64,000 bases of DNA from Acinetobacter sp. A2 (lineage in GTDB: Bacteria > Pseudomonadota > Gammaproteobacteria > Pseudomonadales > Moraxellaceae): positions 17,028 to 81,027 of the forward strand of contig NZ_JAAZQX010000010.1 in the NCBI RefSeq assembly GCF_012371325.1, given 5' to 3'. The notes under the pieces are model-generated. The model worked only from the letters and a program-made list of their open reading frames with translations, was not told the origin of the DNA and did not search any database. Both the position numbers and the translations under genes were made by a program. This document shows, one piece after another, positions 1 through 9,076 of this stretch. Position 1 is the first letter of the stretch, and every line of letters starts with the position of its first letter.

Positions 1-245
1 GTCGTATTGCCAAACGTCTACTTAACCACTGGAAACATAAATTTGAAGTTGCAGAAAGCAGCGATCAATTGCAAATTATGATGCCTACAGCAACCATTTC
101 TCTGATTCCACAAGTGCAAGCATTGCTGGTACACATTCAACTACAAGATACCGAAGCCGATTTAACACGACTTGAACAGGTGGTGCTAGATCACTTAATT
201 CGTATGGGACAAGAACCACTTACTGCTATTTGGCAACGTCATTAA
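1..245 (+). CDS. DUF2218 domain protein, 3' end only
   Basis: The reading frame is open from the left edge (first full codon at base 3) to a TAA at 243-245, giving the last 80 residues of a protein. The fragment begins RIAKRLLNHWKHKFEV and ends LTAIWQRH. The HWKHKFEV stretch, a middle segment resembling LLVHIQLQDTEADLTRLEQV and the final A-I-W-Q fit the small DUF2218 family, whose function is unknown. Homologs are about 90-100 residues and often sit near siderophore or iron-regulated genes, but the upstream context is outside the window. The start codon cannot be placed. Confidence 0.75.
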   Translation, partial: RIAKRLLNHWKHKFEVAESSDQLQIMMPTATISLIPQVQALLVHIQLQDTEADLTRLEQVVLDHLIRMGQEPLTAIWQRH

Positions 246-254
246 TTCATATAT

Positions 255-1292
255 TTATGGCGTTGCATGCTGCATTTGTTCAAATTCTTTGACTGCCTGA
301 ATCCGTTTTTGCGTTGCAGGATGGCTTTGTAAAAAATCCAGTGGTGATTTCTTGGCTTGGCTGTCTTCGCCAGCATCTTGAGCCAAACGCTCCAAAAAAT
401 TTGCTAGATGAACAGTAGGAATACCCTGCTGCTGCATGGTTTTGAGTGCGTAGTGATCTGCATCAGACTCAAAGTTACGTGAATAATTCGCTCCCACCAA
501 TGCCACAGGTAAGGCCGAAATTAAATCTGTACCATCACCTGTAATGGCCAGCAAAATAATACTAAACCCTAAACTGGACAAGGCCTGCTGCAAGCTGTGT
601 CGCTCGACCAAATGCCCTTGTTCATGTGCCAAAACTGCAACCACTTCCTGATCATTTTGTGCCAAAGCCACCAACTCATCGGTCAAAATAATAGTGTTGT
701 TGGGAATGGCCAAGGCATTGGCACCCAAGCTTTCGCCTTGACGGAACAGTACTTTGGCAGGTGCATCGCCTGCAATGAGTTTTTGATAACTCCCAATAAT
801 TTGTTGCTGACGTGCTTGTGACAACTGACTCGGTTGTGTCATCTCTAAAATATAATGCTCGGCTTCATTGCCAATTTTCTGCAAGCTACTTGCAGGCAAT
901 TGATAGGCAACATATTTTGCAGCGCTAGGAATACCCCATTGAATCGTTGCAAAAACCATGAGCAATACAAATACCAGACTAAAGACAATCAGGCTTGGGG
1001 TACGTTCAAGTTTCCAAATGGAATGATGCACATCTTTATGCCGCAATTGAAACCATTCTGGCAAGGCTTGAGAAAACTCGATGCGGGCATCATCATTTAA
1101 CTCAATCACAGGCTGGATTTTGCCTAATGCACCAACCAAGGTCATTGCAGCATAGTCATAGCGTCGTTGTTTTTGCAGTGCATCGCCATAACGTATAAGC
1201 ACTGACTGGTCATCTATCGGAGAAATTTGCGCTGCCCATGGCTTAGATATCACACCATCATAAAACACGACATCCAACACCTGCGCAGCCAT
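255..1292 (-). CDS. M48 family zinc metalloprotease, membrane-anchored
   Basis: Predicted zinc endopeptidase of the M48 (HtpX/Ste24/Oma1) family. The catalytic motif HEQGH is at about residues 223-227, and the third ligand is probably the Glu of NFESDAD about 50 residues later, where M48 enzymes usually carry it. One clear membrane helix lies near residues 102-120, so the protease domain follows a membrane anchor. I chose the ATG at 1292 (MAAQVLDVV) because GGGGAAG sits just before it; an in-frame ATG at 1304 has no ribosome binding site. It lies directly downstream of the yjgN-like gene with only a few bases between, so the two are almost certainly cotranscribed. Substrate unknown. Confidence 0.88.
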   Translation of the reverse strand: MAAQVLDVVFYDGVISKPWAAQISPIDDQSVLIRYGDALQKQRRYDYAAMTLVGALGKIQPVIELNDDARIEFSQALPEWFQLRHKDVHHSIWKLERTPSLIVFSLVFVLLMVFATIQWGIPSAAKYVAYQLPASSLQKIGNEAEHYILEMTQPSQLSQARQQQIIGSYQKLIAGDAPAKVLFRQGESLGANALAIPNNTIILTDELVALAQNDQEVVAVLAHEQGHLVERHSLQQALSSLGFSIILLAITGDGTDLISALPVALVGANYSRNFESDADHYALKTMQQQGIPTVHLANFLERLAQDAGEDSQAKKSPLDFLQSHPATQKRIQAVKEFEQMQHATP

Positions 1293-1306
1293 ATTCTTCC
1301 CCATAC

Positions 1307-2410
1307 TTAGAGCGATACATCAATATCAAAAATATCGCTGATTTCTTCTGCAAGCGCACTATGTTCAGCCTGCAGTTTGTTGATCATCGCATCTGGATCA
1401 TTTTTTAAATGCAAACTTAAAGATTCCACCTGATAGCGATATAAACGAATCGCAGCCCAAGGCGTCATTAAGCCCAAACTCAGCACTTTAACAATCCAAT
1501 TCGTGACCATAATCCATGCATAATGCCACTGCCCGCAATCGGTTTTAAATACGCTGCGGCTAATACTGGTATTGTTCCACGTGGTAATAAAAATTCGTGC
1601 CGACATCAGCGGCCAGACAAAAAATAAACCAAGTAAATAAATCGCTAAAAACAACCAAATCAATTGTGCAGGGTTGCTGCTCAATTGTCCTGCAAAGGCC
1701 AAAACTAGGCCAGCCCCCACTAAAATTCCAATAAACAGAAAAACGGGAATGTACATAGCGCGCATATAGGCAGGCCAGTCTGCATTCAATTTAAATTTGA
1801 GCTGACCTGCGTATAAGTGGTCTAGGCAATAGCGTTTATACATCCACACCACAACAGGAAAAAACAGTCCCAGAGTCAACAGGTTGATGACAATACATTT
1901 AAGAAATACCCAATAGGCTTCTTTATTGCTGCCCGAAAAATAAAAACGGGCATTGCCAAATTTACTATTTCGGGCATTAAAACGAATAGTGGCACGAATC
2001 AACCACGGCACTGCCAGATATAAAATGACCACCCCAATCAAGGTCGCTTTAACTGAATAATTGGAAATTACCGATATGGCCACATAAATACCAATTGCAA
2101 TTAAGCGCCCCAATAAAATTTTATGTGGAATACCAGTGAAGTCAAAACGACGCTGCACAAACTCAGTATTGCCATAAAAATAGCGCAAACGACGGACTTT
2201 AGCCCAAGGTGCATAAAGTCCAAAGGTCACAATCATTAGCAAAATATTGACAATCCAGATGCCAAAATATTCTGAGGCTGTACCGTGAAATTGAAAATGA
2301 TGGGTACGTCCCAACCATGGGTTTTCTTCAGGTGAGACACGCGGTTCAGGTGTAAAAAATGTAGAGGTTGTAGGCGGATGCTGCGCTGCATCCCAGTCTG
2401 AATTATGCAT
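1307..2410 (-). CDS. YjgN family (DUF898) inner membrane protein
   Basis: A polytopic membrane protein of 367 residues in the YjgN/DUF898 family. The family signature is visible near residue 40, where FHGTASEYFGIWIVN is followed by FGLYAPWAKVRRLRYFYGNT, and a similar segment near the C-terminus (SLGLMTPWAAIRLYRYQ) suggests an internal repeat. Several hydrophobic helices separate them. An AAGG box lies six bases before the ATG. The M48 protease gene follows at once; YjgN and M48 genes are often neighbours, which suggests a joint membrane function that has not been defined. Confidence 0.88.
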   Translation of the reverse strand: MHNSDWDAAQHPPTTSTFFTPEPRVSPEENPWLGRTHHFQFHGTASEYFGIWIVNILLMIVTFGLYAPWAKVRRLRYFYGNTEFVQRRFDFTGIPHKILLGRLIAIGIYVAISVISNYSVKATLIGVVILYLAVPWLIRATIRFNARNSKFGNARFYFSGSNKEAYWVFLKCIVINLLTLGLFFPVVVWMYKRYCLDHLYAGQLKFKLNADWPAYMRAMYIPVFLFIGILVGAGLVLAFAGQLSSNPAQLIWLFLAIYLLGLFFVWPLMSARIFITTWNNTSISRSVFKTDCGQWHYAWIMVTNWIVKVLSLGLMTPWAAIRLYRYQVESLSLHLKNDPDAMINKLQAEHSALAEEISDIFDIDVSL

Positions 2411-2579
2411 GTTTTGCCTTATTGTGTTTTATTTTGATGCCAGTGGCTTTACCCGTAAACCAATTCTATAAAATACAGTGATCTTTCCAAATGGTAAAAA
2501 AGCAAGTGCTGAACATTTTAATCAAAAGTCAGCAACTTGCCTAGAAAAGTTTAAAAAAATCAGCGTCTAAAATTAATTG

Positions 2580-3428
2580 CTATGCAGCGTCATCATCTTG
2601 CAATTGTACTGCATGGAATTGTAAATGCTCATCCATAAAACTTTGAATAAAATAATAACCATGATCATAGCCTGCATGTTCACGTAAACTTAGCGACTGC
2701 CCCACAGCAGCACAGGCTTGCTGAAATAATGCAGGATTGAGCTGACTATAAAATTGATCCTGAAGCCCTTGATCAATCAGAATATCTTTGAATAACGCAC
2801 CTTTGGTTTGTACCAATGCAGTGGCATCATGCTGTAACCACACTTGCTGATCTGTACCTAAATAATTGGAAAATGCCTTTTCACCCCACGGACATTGACT
2901 TGGTGCGCAAATTGGCGCAAAGGCAGATACGGACTTAAATTTTTCAGGATATTTAAATGCAAGGGTCAGAGCACCATGACCGCCCATACTGTGGCCCATA
3001 ATACCCACTTGCTGCGGATTCACTGGAAACTGCGCAAGCACTTGTTGATACAGCTCATCGGCCACAAAACTTTCCATTTGATAATGTGTTGCCCAAGGTG
3101 CCTGTGTTGCATTGATATAAAAACCTGCCCCCTGCCCAATATCCCAATGATCGCCTTGTGCGACAGCATCCCCACGTGGGGAAGTATCTGGACTAATCAG
3201 AATTAAACCCAGTTGTGCCGCCATGCGCTGTGCATGCGCTTTAATTGCAAAAGTTTCTTCCGTGCAGGTCAAGCCCGCCAAATAAAATACCGTAGGACAG
3301 GCCTGACCAGCCAAGGCTTGTGCAGGCAGAAAAATGCCAAAGCGAGTTTCACCCTGCAAGGCAGTAGAATGAAAACGATAAATCCGTTGTTCGCCCTCAA
3401 AACAGCGATTGTTCTGAATTACTTCCAT
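2580..3428 (-). CDS. fghA: S-formylglutathione hydrolase
   Basis: Serine hydrolase of the esterase D family that releases formate and glutathione from S-formylglutathione, the second step of glutathione-dependent formaldehyde detoxification in the cytoplasm. The nucleophile elbow GHSMGGHGAL puts the catalytic Ser at about 147; Asp near 224 (QGLQDQF) and His near 256 (GYDHGYYF) complete the triad. Length (282) is typical. The ATG at 3428 is preceded by AGGAG with six bases of spacing; an in-frame GTG one codon earlier is less likely. The partner formaldehyde dehydrogenase gene is not nearby. It follows the C13 peptidase gene by 36 bases, probably in one transcript. Confidence 0.93.
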   Translation of the reverse strand: MEVIQNNRCFEGEQRIYRFHSTALQGETRFGIFLPAQALAGQACPTVFYLAGLTCTEETFAIKAHAQRMAAQLGLILISPDTSPRGDAVAQGDHWDIGQGAGFYINATQAPWATHYQMESFVADELYQQVLAQFPVNPQQVGIMGHSMGGHGALTLAFKYPEKFKSVSAFAPICAPSQCPWGEKAFSNYLGTDQQVWLQHDATALVQTKGALFKDILIDQGLQDQFYSQLNPALFQQACAAVGQSLSLREHAGYDHGYYFIQSFMDEHLQFHAVQLQDDDAA

Positions 3429-3464
3429 CACTCTCTCCTACTGTACAGATACTTTTTATTTAAT

Positions 3465-4874
3465 TTATTCGGCAGTGCGCACATTCATTTGCGTATCACT
3501 GTTTGCAGCCATACTGCTTTGTGGAAATAAACGCTGCTCTAATTGTGGCAACATTAATTCCATATTTTTACCCATAGACCACTGCGGTTCTGATGGGGCA
3601 AAACCTTGGGCCTGTTCCCATTTTGCCACAGTTACTTTGGCCTCACTAAAGGCATTGGCAAAGGAATTCTGCTCACGCATTGCTTGATCAAAAAACGCAC
3701 GACCAAAATAAGTGTAGTCTGCTTCATTTGAGCAACCAAACGATTCACGATCTGCTGCCGAAGCGGTGATGACCAAGGTATTATCATCTTGCAAGGCCGA
3801 CACAAAGCTACCCGAATAACAGGCAGAAATCACAATCACTCGCCAGCGAATACCTGATTTATCTAAAGTGTCTCGTAGCCATTTCGGATCGACCTGATTT
3901 AAATCGAGCGGTGCATTTTCAATTTCAAAGTGATCTTTTAAACCGTGTGAAGTCATATATAAAAACAGTACGTCACTTTCACGGTTCATACGCTGTCCAA
4001 TACGGCGTAACGCCATTTCAATACTGGTTTGTGAGGCAATTGGGATTACATTACGGGTCATAGGGTTATTGATTAACACCATAGAACGCCCAAAAGTTCC
4101 AAAACGGGTATCAAACTGTTCACGAATACGTTCAATTTCAGACATAAAGACATCTTGATAACTCGCCCCTGCCACACCTAAAAAATACCAGTGCGATTGA
4201 GCAAATTCACCATATTGAATACTTTCTAAAGCCTTATTCAATACACGGCCTTGCGCATAAAAAGCTTCTTCGCTCAAACTAGGTGGAACTTCTTCTACTT
4301 TCCAAATGGGCTGACTTTTCACTGACATTTGCCAGACCACTAAAGTAAACAACGTTGCCAAAACAATCAGCGCACGCTCCCACCACGGCCAGTGCAATTC
4401 ACGTGAAAACACCCATACGACGGCCAAGCTTTGCCATACAAACAGCACCATGAAAATAGTGGGCAAATAGTCATACAATACATACGGCAAGACATCCATC
4501 ATACCCATGTATTGAATCAGACTTTGTAATAAAGCAACGTGGGTGTCTAGCACTAACCACAGCAACGCAGGGACCAAAAGTAGACGAGGATTATTGACCC
4601 GTTGGGACAAAATAATTCCAACAATTAAGGCGATAAACGGCCACAGGGCATAGCTGACCAAACCCTGCGGGTTAAATTCACCAACTTCACCTGCCACTAA
4701 CCAGCTAAATAAGGTATTGGCAAGACCACCTAGAATCCCCCAAAAAATCAGTTGGGGAATAGATGGACGAATAATTTGTAAGGAGCGTCGCGAACCCAAA
4801 AATAACCAAACGCCCGCAGCTTGGTTGCTTTTAAAATCGTGCCAAAAGTTAATGGAGGGTTTGAAGTCAATCAT
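3465..4874 (-). CDS. Membrane-bound C13 family (legumain/caspase-fold) cysteine peptidase
   Basis: 469 residues: an N-terminal half with about five hydrophobic helices (roughly residues 41-62, 74-90, 97-117, 137-157, 168-184), then a soluble C-terminal domain of the C13 type. The His-Cys dyad is clear: YMTSHGLKDH (His310) and VIVISACYSGSF (Cys352). C13 includes legumain and GPI-transamidase Gpi8; bacterial members with membrane segments are common in proteobacteria but mostly uncharacterised. Topology would place the catalytic domain on one side of the inner membrane; I cannot tell which with certainty. The upstream ribosome binding site is weak. It appears cotranscribed with fghA, an unexplained pairing. 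Confidence 0.88.
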   Translation of the reverse strand: MIDFKPSINFWHDFKSNQAAGVWLFLGSRRSLQIIRPSIPQLIFWGILGGLANTLFSWLVAGEVGEFNPQGLVSYALWPFIALIVGIILSQRVNNPRLLLVPALLWLVLDTHVALLQSLIQYMGMMDVLPYVLYDYLPTIFMVLFVWQSLAVVWVFSRELHWPWWERALIVLATLFTLVVWQMSVKSQPIWKVEEVPPSLSEEAFYAQGRVLNKALESIQYGEFAQSHWYFLGVAGASYQDVFMSEIERIREQFDTRFGTFGRSMVLINNPMTRNVIPIASQTSIEMALRRIGQRMNRESDVLFLYMTSHGLKDHFEIENAPLDLNQVDPKWLRDTLDKSGIRWRVIVISACYSGSFVSALQDDNTLVITASAADRESFGCSNEADYTYFGRAFFDQAMREQNSFANAFSEAKVTVAKWEQAQGFAPSEPQWSMGKNMELMLPQLEQRLFPQSSMAANSDTQMNVRTAE

Positions 4875-5020
4875 AGGATTCTGTTAATCGCAGCTCGCGT
4901 TTTCACACTCCAAGTTTATGCTTGTCGTCGTAATTATCAATTGTCATTTTTAACTATATAACAAATCTTTGCACATTATAGAAGCATTGAGCCGCTTGCC
5001 CCTGCTTTAGTGGTAGAAAT

Positions 5021-5842
5021 CTACCCATTGTTCAAATTTGGCTGAAAATAAGCATCGAAGCGACAGGCATCCCCTTGCCATTGATGGGTCGTTGATCGGC
5101 CCGCTAAAAACACCGCCAAACGTGGGCGTTTTACCACCACTCGTTTTGCAACTTGCTGTGCCAAACCCAGTAAATGATCGCCTAAATCCATTTCACCATG
5201 TTCAGGTAACAACAAATGCAATAACTGCATTTGTTTTTTCACCTGCGCCTGCTTTTTCTGGGCTTGCTGATGCTGATCACGCTGTGGAAACATTGGGTCT
5301 AAATACACCACATCAACTATTTTGCCTTGTGCAGCACAGTCCCGCAAATAATCGGCTGAGTCTGCAAAAACCAGATCAATTCGCGCCACCACGGGAGCCA
5401 AAAATGGATCCCCCTGTGCTTGGCGTTTAGCATCTTCTAATAAAGTAAATAAAATAGGATGGCGTTCCAGCAAAGTGACCTGCGCACCCAAATGTGCCAT
5501 GAGCAAACTGTCGTGTCCAAGTCCTGCCGTTGCATCAATCAGACTCGGTTTTTCTGACAAATTACAGGCACGTGCAATCATTTCAGATTTTAAAGATGCA
5601 CGCTTTAAACGCCCTGATTCTGCTTTCCAGTCGGGCTGCATTTTCATGCCATTGGCGCACAACCATAAGCCGTCTGCGTCTACACATAAAGCAAGCTCAG
5701 GATGCAAACGTAAAAAACGGGCATTCAGTTTGTCTACCACTTCTAGACAAACCTGTACCCCTCTAGACAAAAGCACAGCAGAATAATGCTGTGCTTGAGC
5801 TTGCCATTCGGCTTCGGTATATAAGCGAAGCCCGCTTACCAT
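5021..5842 (-). CDS. rsmJ: 16S rRNA (guanine1516-N2)-methyltransferase
   Basis: SAM-dependent methyltransferase that modifies G1516 of 16S rRNA. The SAM-binding motif [10 protein letters not shown] lies at about residues 103-112 and the catalytic motif [10 protein letters not shown] at about 179-188, both characteristic of RsmJ. I placed the start at the ATG at 5842, which overlaps the uppP stop (ATGGTAA); a longer reading from 5902 would intrude 67 bases into uppP and has no homology support. That gives 273 residues, slightly longer than E. coli RsmJ. It is the last gene of a tsaB-uppP-rsmJ unit and is probably translationally coupled to uppP. Confidence 0.92.
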   Translation of the reverse strand: MVSGLRLYTEAEWQAQAQHYSAVLLSRGVQVCLEVVDKLNARFLRLHPELALCVDADGLWLCANGMKMQPDWKAESGRLKRASLKSEMIARACNLSEKPSLIDATAGLGHDSLLMAHLGAQVTLLERHPILFTLLEDAKRQAQGDPFLAPVVARIDLVFADSADYLRDCAAQGKIVDVVYLDPMFPQRDQHQQAQKKQAQVKKQMQLLHLLLPEHGEMDLGDHLLGLAQQVAKRVVVKRPRLAVFLAGRSTTHQWQGDACRFDAYFQPNLNNG

Positions 5843-6660
5843 AGTTTCCAGCCTGTAAATGCGAACAATAAAATTACCAGACCTGAAGCAATACGGTACC
5901 AAGCAAAAATCATAAAATCTCGCTTAGCCACATACGCCACCAAGGCACGGATTAGCAATAGTGCCGATACAAAAGATACGATGATCCCGAAACTGAGCAC
6001 CGTCCAATCTTCTGTGGTTTGGAATACATCATAGCTTTGGTACAAGTCGAGTAAGCCTGCGCCAATAATGACAGGAATACCCAAAAAGAAAGAAAATTCA
6101 GTGGCGGCTTTACGCGAAACACCCAAGAACATTGCACCAATAATGGTTGCTCCTGAACGTGATGTACCTGGAATAAGCGATAACACCTGAATCAGACCAA
6201 TCCAGATAGCATCTCTATAAGTTAGGTCTTCAACTTCATGCGCACGTACTTGTGGTGGATGTTTCTCAATCCACATAATGATAAAACCACCAATAATCAG
6301 ACCAATGGCTACGGCAACATCATTAAACAATAATTCTTTTACAGTTTGCCCAAAAGTCAGTCCAATCAGAATAATTGGAATAGACGCCATAATCAGACCA
6401 AAGCCCAGACGACGACCTTTTTCTTCGCCTGTAAACATTCCTGTCGCTGCGCCCCAAAGACGTGTCCAGTACTCATAAATGACTGCAGCAATTGCCCCCA
6501 TTTGAATGGCAATCACAAACACATCACTTTTTTCCTTGGTCCAGAAGTCCATCAGTTCAGCCGCAAGAATCAAATGCCCCGTGCTGGAAATGGGTAAAAA
6601 TTCGGTAATCCCCTCTACAATACCCATAATTGCCGCTTTGAGCAGCAGTAAAAGATCCAT
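5836..6660 (-). CDS. uppP: Undecaprenyl-diphosphatase
   Basis: Integral membrane phosphatase (BacA family) that recycles undecaprenyl pyrophosphate to the monophosphate carrier for peptidoglycan and other envelope polymers; overexpression gives bacitracin resistance. Both family motifs are present: [14 protein letters not shown] at residues 17-29 and PGTSRSG at 164-170. There are seven to eight hydrophobic helices and a typical length of 274. It starts 12 bases after the tsaB stop and its own stop overlaps the rsmJ start, so the three form one transcription unit. Confidence 0.96.
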   Translation of the reverse strand: MDLLLLLKAAIMGIVEGITEFLPISSTGHLILAAELMDFWTKEKSDVFVIAIQMGAIAAVIYEYWTRLWGAATGMFTGEEKGRRLGFGLIMASIPIILIGLTFGQTVKELLFNDVAVAIGLIIGGFIIMWIEKHPPQVRAHEVEDLTYRDAIWIGLIQVLSLIPGTSRSGATIIGAMFLGVSRKAATEFSFFLGIPVIIGAGLLDLYQSYDVFQTTEDWTVLSFGIIVSFVSALLLIRALVAYVAKRDFMIFAWYRIASGLVILLFAFTGWKLW

Positions 6661-6672
6661 AAATAACCCTAA

Positions 6673-7338
6673 TTATGCTTTGCCTTGTTCTGGAATTTTT
6701 TTCCAAGCATTGTCACGTAAATATACAGGCAGTGCTTGTTCTGCGCTCACCCATTGCTGTTGCTGCGCATAGACGCGTGCAATAGTAGCAATATCTTGCG
6801 CGGTTGCACTTAAGCCTTTGTATTGTATTTGTTCTTGATCAATTAAACCCGCACCCGAACCCACTAAAGTAAAGCGTACCGCTTTAGCAGCATCGCTATA
6901 ATTCAGCAATTGTTCCTGATCAACCGCCTGCATAATGCCCTGTTCATTCAACTGAAAACTAGCAATATAGACTTCATTCATTCGTGCATCGAGCACCGCA
7001 GTTACTGCATTTAAACCTTCAAGACGATAAGCCGCCTGTGCCAGTGCCTGCAAGGTCGATACAGGAATCACAGGTACATCATGCGACCATGCCAATGCCT
7101 GAGTCACTGCCGCATTAATACGCACACCGCTAAATGAACCCGGACCTCGGCTAAATGCAATTGCGGTCAGGTCTGCCGTACTGATTTGTGTTTGGGCAAA
7201 ACCCTGCTCAATCATGGGTAAAATCGTTTGCGTTTGTGCTTTTGCTCGCGCATCCAACTGAAAAAAAAGTTCCTGCGTTTCATCTACTATAGAAACGGAA
7301 CACTGCTCATTGGCAGTTTCCAATGCCAGCAATTTCAT
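6673..7338 (-). CDS. tsaB: tRNA threonylcarbamoyladenosine biosynthesis protein TsaB
   Basis: Subunit of the TsaBDE complex that makes t6A37 in ANN-decoding tRNAs. TsaB is an inactive ASKHA-fold paralog of TsaD that scaffolds it. The N-terminus MKLLALETANEQCSVSI and the segment FSRGPGSFSGVRINAAV are family signatures. The ATG at 7338 has AGAAGG six bases upstream; an in-frame TTG two codons earlier is unlikely to be used. 221 residues, normal length. First gene of the tsaB-uppP-rsmJ unit. Confidence 0.94.
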   Translation of the reverse strand: MKLLALETANEQCSVSIVDETQELFFQLDARAKAQTQTILPMIEQGFAQTQISTADLTAIAFSRGPGSFSGVRINAAVTQALAWSHDVPVIPVSTLQALAQAAYRLEGLNAVTAVLDARMNEVYIASFQLNEQGIMQAVDQEQLLNYSDAAKAVRFTLVGSGAGLIDQEQIQYKGLSATAQDIATIARVYAQQQQWVSAEQALPVYLRDNAWKKIPEQGKA

Positions 7339-7478
7339 GCACAACCTTCTAAGGAATAAATTTCAAAAAGTGGCGTTATGATACTCCACTCCAGAAATTC
7401 GCGCGAGGATTTAACGCAATCTGCGCATTGAATCCTCTCTAAAAATACATCTAACCCAATATGTAAAGTGCTCAAAGC

Positions 7479-7508
7479 ACAACGCCCAAGCAGAAGCTTG
7501 GGCGTTGT
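7479..7508 (-). terminator. Hairpin downstream of ffh
   Basis: A 12-base-pair stem (AACGCCCAAG / CTTGGGCGTT plus flanking pairs) with a 6-base loop lies about 20 bases after the ffh stop. The T-tract after it on the minus strand is poor, so it may act as a weak terminator or 3' end stabiliser. Confidence 0.55.
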
Positions 7509-7527
7509 TGTGAATCTAGCAGATGGC

Positions 7528-8937
7528 TTATTTTTTGGTTGGGTCGTTATTGCCAAATAACGGCCCCATACCGCCACCACTGAATTGTTTTTGCAAACCA
7601 CCCAATGAGCGCATCATTTTTGCCATGCCTGATGGATTGGCAAACTTTTTCATCATTTTTGCCATTTGTGCATGTTGCTTGATGAGTTTATTCACTTCTG
7701 CCACCTCCATACCACAACCCGCAGCAATACGTTTTTTACGGCTTGGGTTCATGAGGTCTGGGTTACGGCGTTCTTTAATGGTCATCGACTGGATAATCGC
7801 TTCCATTTTCTTAACTTGCTTTTCAGGATTCGCCTGAGCAATGGCATCTTGAATACCTGAGTTACTCATGCCAGGCAACTTGTCCAAGAAGCCCATCATG
7901 CCACCCATTTTATTCATTTGCTCAAACTGCATTAACATGTCTTCAAAGTTGAAGCTGCCGCCTTTTTGCAGTTTTTTCGCCATTTTTTCGGCTTTTTCTT
8001 TGTCGATTTTACGTTCAACTTCTTCGACTAAAGACAGCACGTCACCCATGCCCAAAATACGTTGTGCAACACGTTCTGGGTGGAATGGCTCTAGGGCATC
8101 AAGTTTTTCACCCATCCCCAAGAATTTAATTGGCTTACCTGTAATAGCACGTACTGAAAGTGCCGCACCACCACGCGCATCACCATCCGTTTTGGTCAAG
8201 ATCACGCCCGTTAATGGCAAGGCATCATTAAAGGCTTTGGCTGTATTTGCCGCATCCTGACCTGTCATGGCATCGACCACGAACAAGGTTTCAGTCGGTT
8301 TAATAGCTGAGTGTAATGCTTTAATTTCGTCCATCATGTCATCATCGACATGCAAACGACCTGCGGTATCGACAATTAAAACATCAGCAAACTGAATTTT
8401 TGCCTGTTCGATAGCACGGTTGGCAATATCTACAGGGTTTTCATTGGCATTCGAGTCAAAGAAAATTGCACCAACTTCACCAGCAACTGTTTGTAGCTGT
8501 TTAATCGCTGCAGGACGGTAAACGTCGGCAGACACCATGGCGACTTTTTTCTTTTGACGTTCTTGTAAAAAACGTGCCAATTTTGCAGCTGTGGTGGTTT
8601 TACCCGCACCCTGCAAACCTGCCAACAACACTACAACTGGTGGCTTGGCAGCTAGGTCAAGGCTTTCATTGGCCTCGCCCATCATTTTTGTGAGTTCGTC
8701 ATAGACAATTTTGACGAACGCCTGACCAGGGGATAACTGAGTCATCACTTCCTGACCCAATGCCTCTTCCTTAACTTTCGCGATGAATTCACGAGTTACA
8801 GGTAACGCCACATCGGCTTCAAGAAGTGCCATACGTACTTCACGTAACGTATCTTTAATATTGTCTTCGGTTAGCTGCCCTGAGCCAGTAACATTTCTTA
8901 AACTCTGCGTGAGTCGTTCTGTTAAGGTATCAAACAT
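7528..8937 (-). CDS. ffh: Signal recognition particle protein Ffh
   Basis: GTPase of the signal recognition particle; binds 4.5S RNA and signal sequences of nascent membrane proteins and docks with FtsY. The N domain occupies about residues 1-90. The P-loop GLQGAGKTT is at 107-115, followed by DTAGR and TKTDGDARGG of the G domain, and a methionine-rich M domain runs from about 325 to the end (FEDMLMQFEQMNKMGGMM, then PSRKKRIAAGCG). 469 residues, as expected. It is transcribed on its own toward tsaB, with a hairpin between. Confidence 0.98.
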   Translation of the reverse strand: MFDTLTERLTQSLRNVTGSGQLTEDNIKDTLREVRMALLEADVALPVTREFIAKVKEEALGQEVMTQLSPGQAFVKIVYDELTKMMGEANESLDLAAKPPVVVLLAGLQGAGKTTTAAKLARFLQERQKKKVAMVSADVYRPAAIKQLQTVAGEVGAIFFDSNANENPVDIANRAIEQAKIQFADVLIVDTAGRLHVDDDMMDEIKALHSAIKPTETLFVVDAMTGQDAANTAKAFNDALPLTGVILTKTDGDARGGAALSVRAITGKPIKFLGMGEKLDALEPFHPERVAQRILGMGDVLSLVEEVERKIDKEKAEKMAKKLQKGGSFNFEDMLMQFEQMNKMGGMMGFLDKLPGMSNSGIQDAIAQANPEKQVKKMEAIIQSMTIKERRNPDLMNPSRKKRIAAGCGMEVAEVNKLIKQHAQMAKMMKKFANPSGMAKMMRSLGGLQKQFSGGGMGPLFGNNDPTKK

Positions 8938-9044
8938 TGCAAATTCCGCTTAAAATAGCCATTAGCAAAAAAATGTTTCTTTAAAATAGAAAATTTATGC
9001 ACAAGATGCTATAGGATACTGTAGTTCTCATCGAATTTATATAA

Positions 9045-9056
9045 ATGAATATTCAT
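9045..9056. promoter_or_regulatory. 12-base perfect palindrome upstream of ypjD
   Basis: ATGAATATTCAT is a perfect palindrome 20 bases before the ypjD start in the ffh/ypjD divergent region. It could be an operator or chance in AT-rich DNA. Confidence 0.25.
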
Positions 9057-9076
9057 CATCCTGAAAAAGGTTTGAC

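Noticed and set aside
7335..7601. 88-codon frame spanning the ffh 3' end and the tsaB start region
   Set aside because: It overlaps ffh in another frame, carries no ribosome binding site and does not resemble a protein family.
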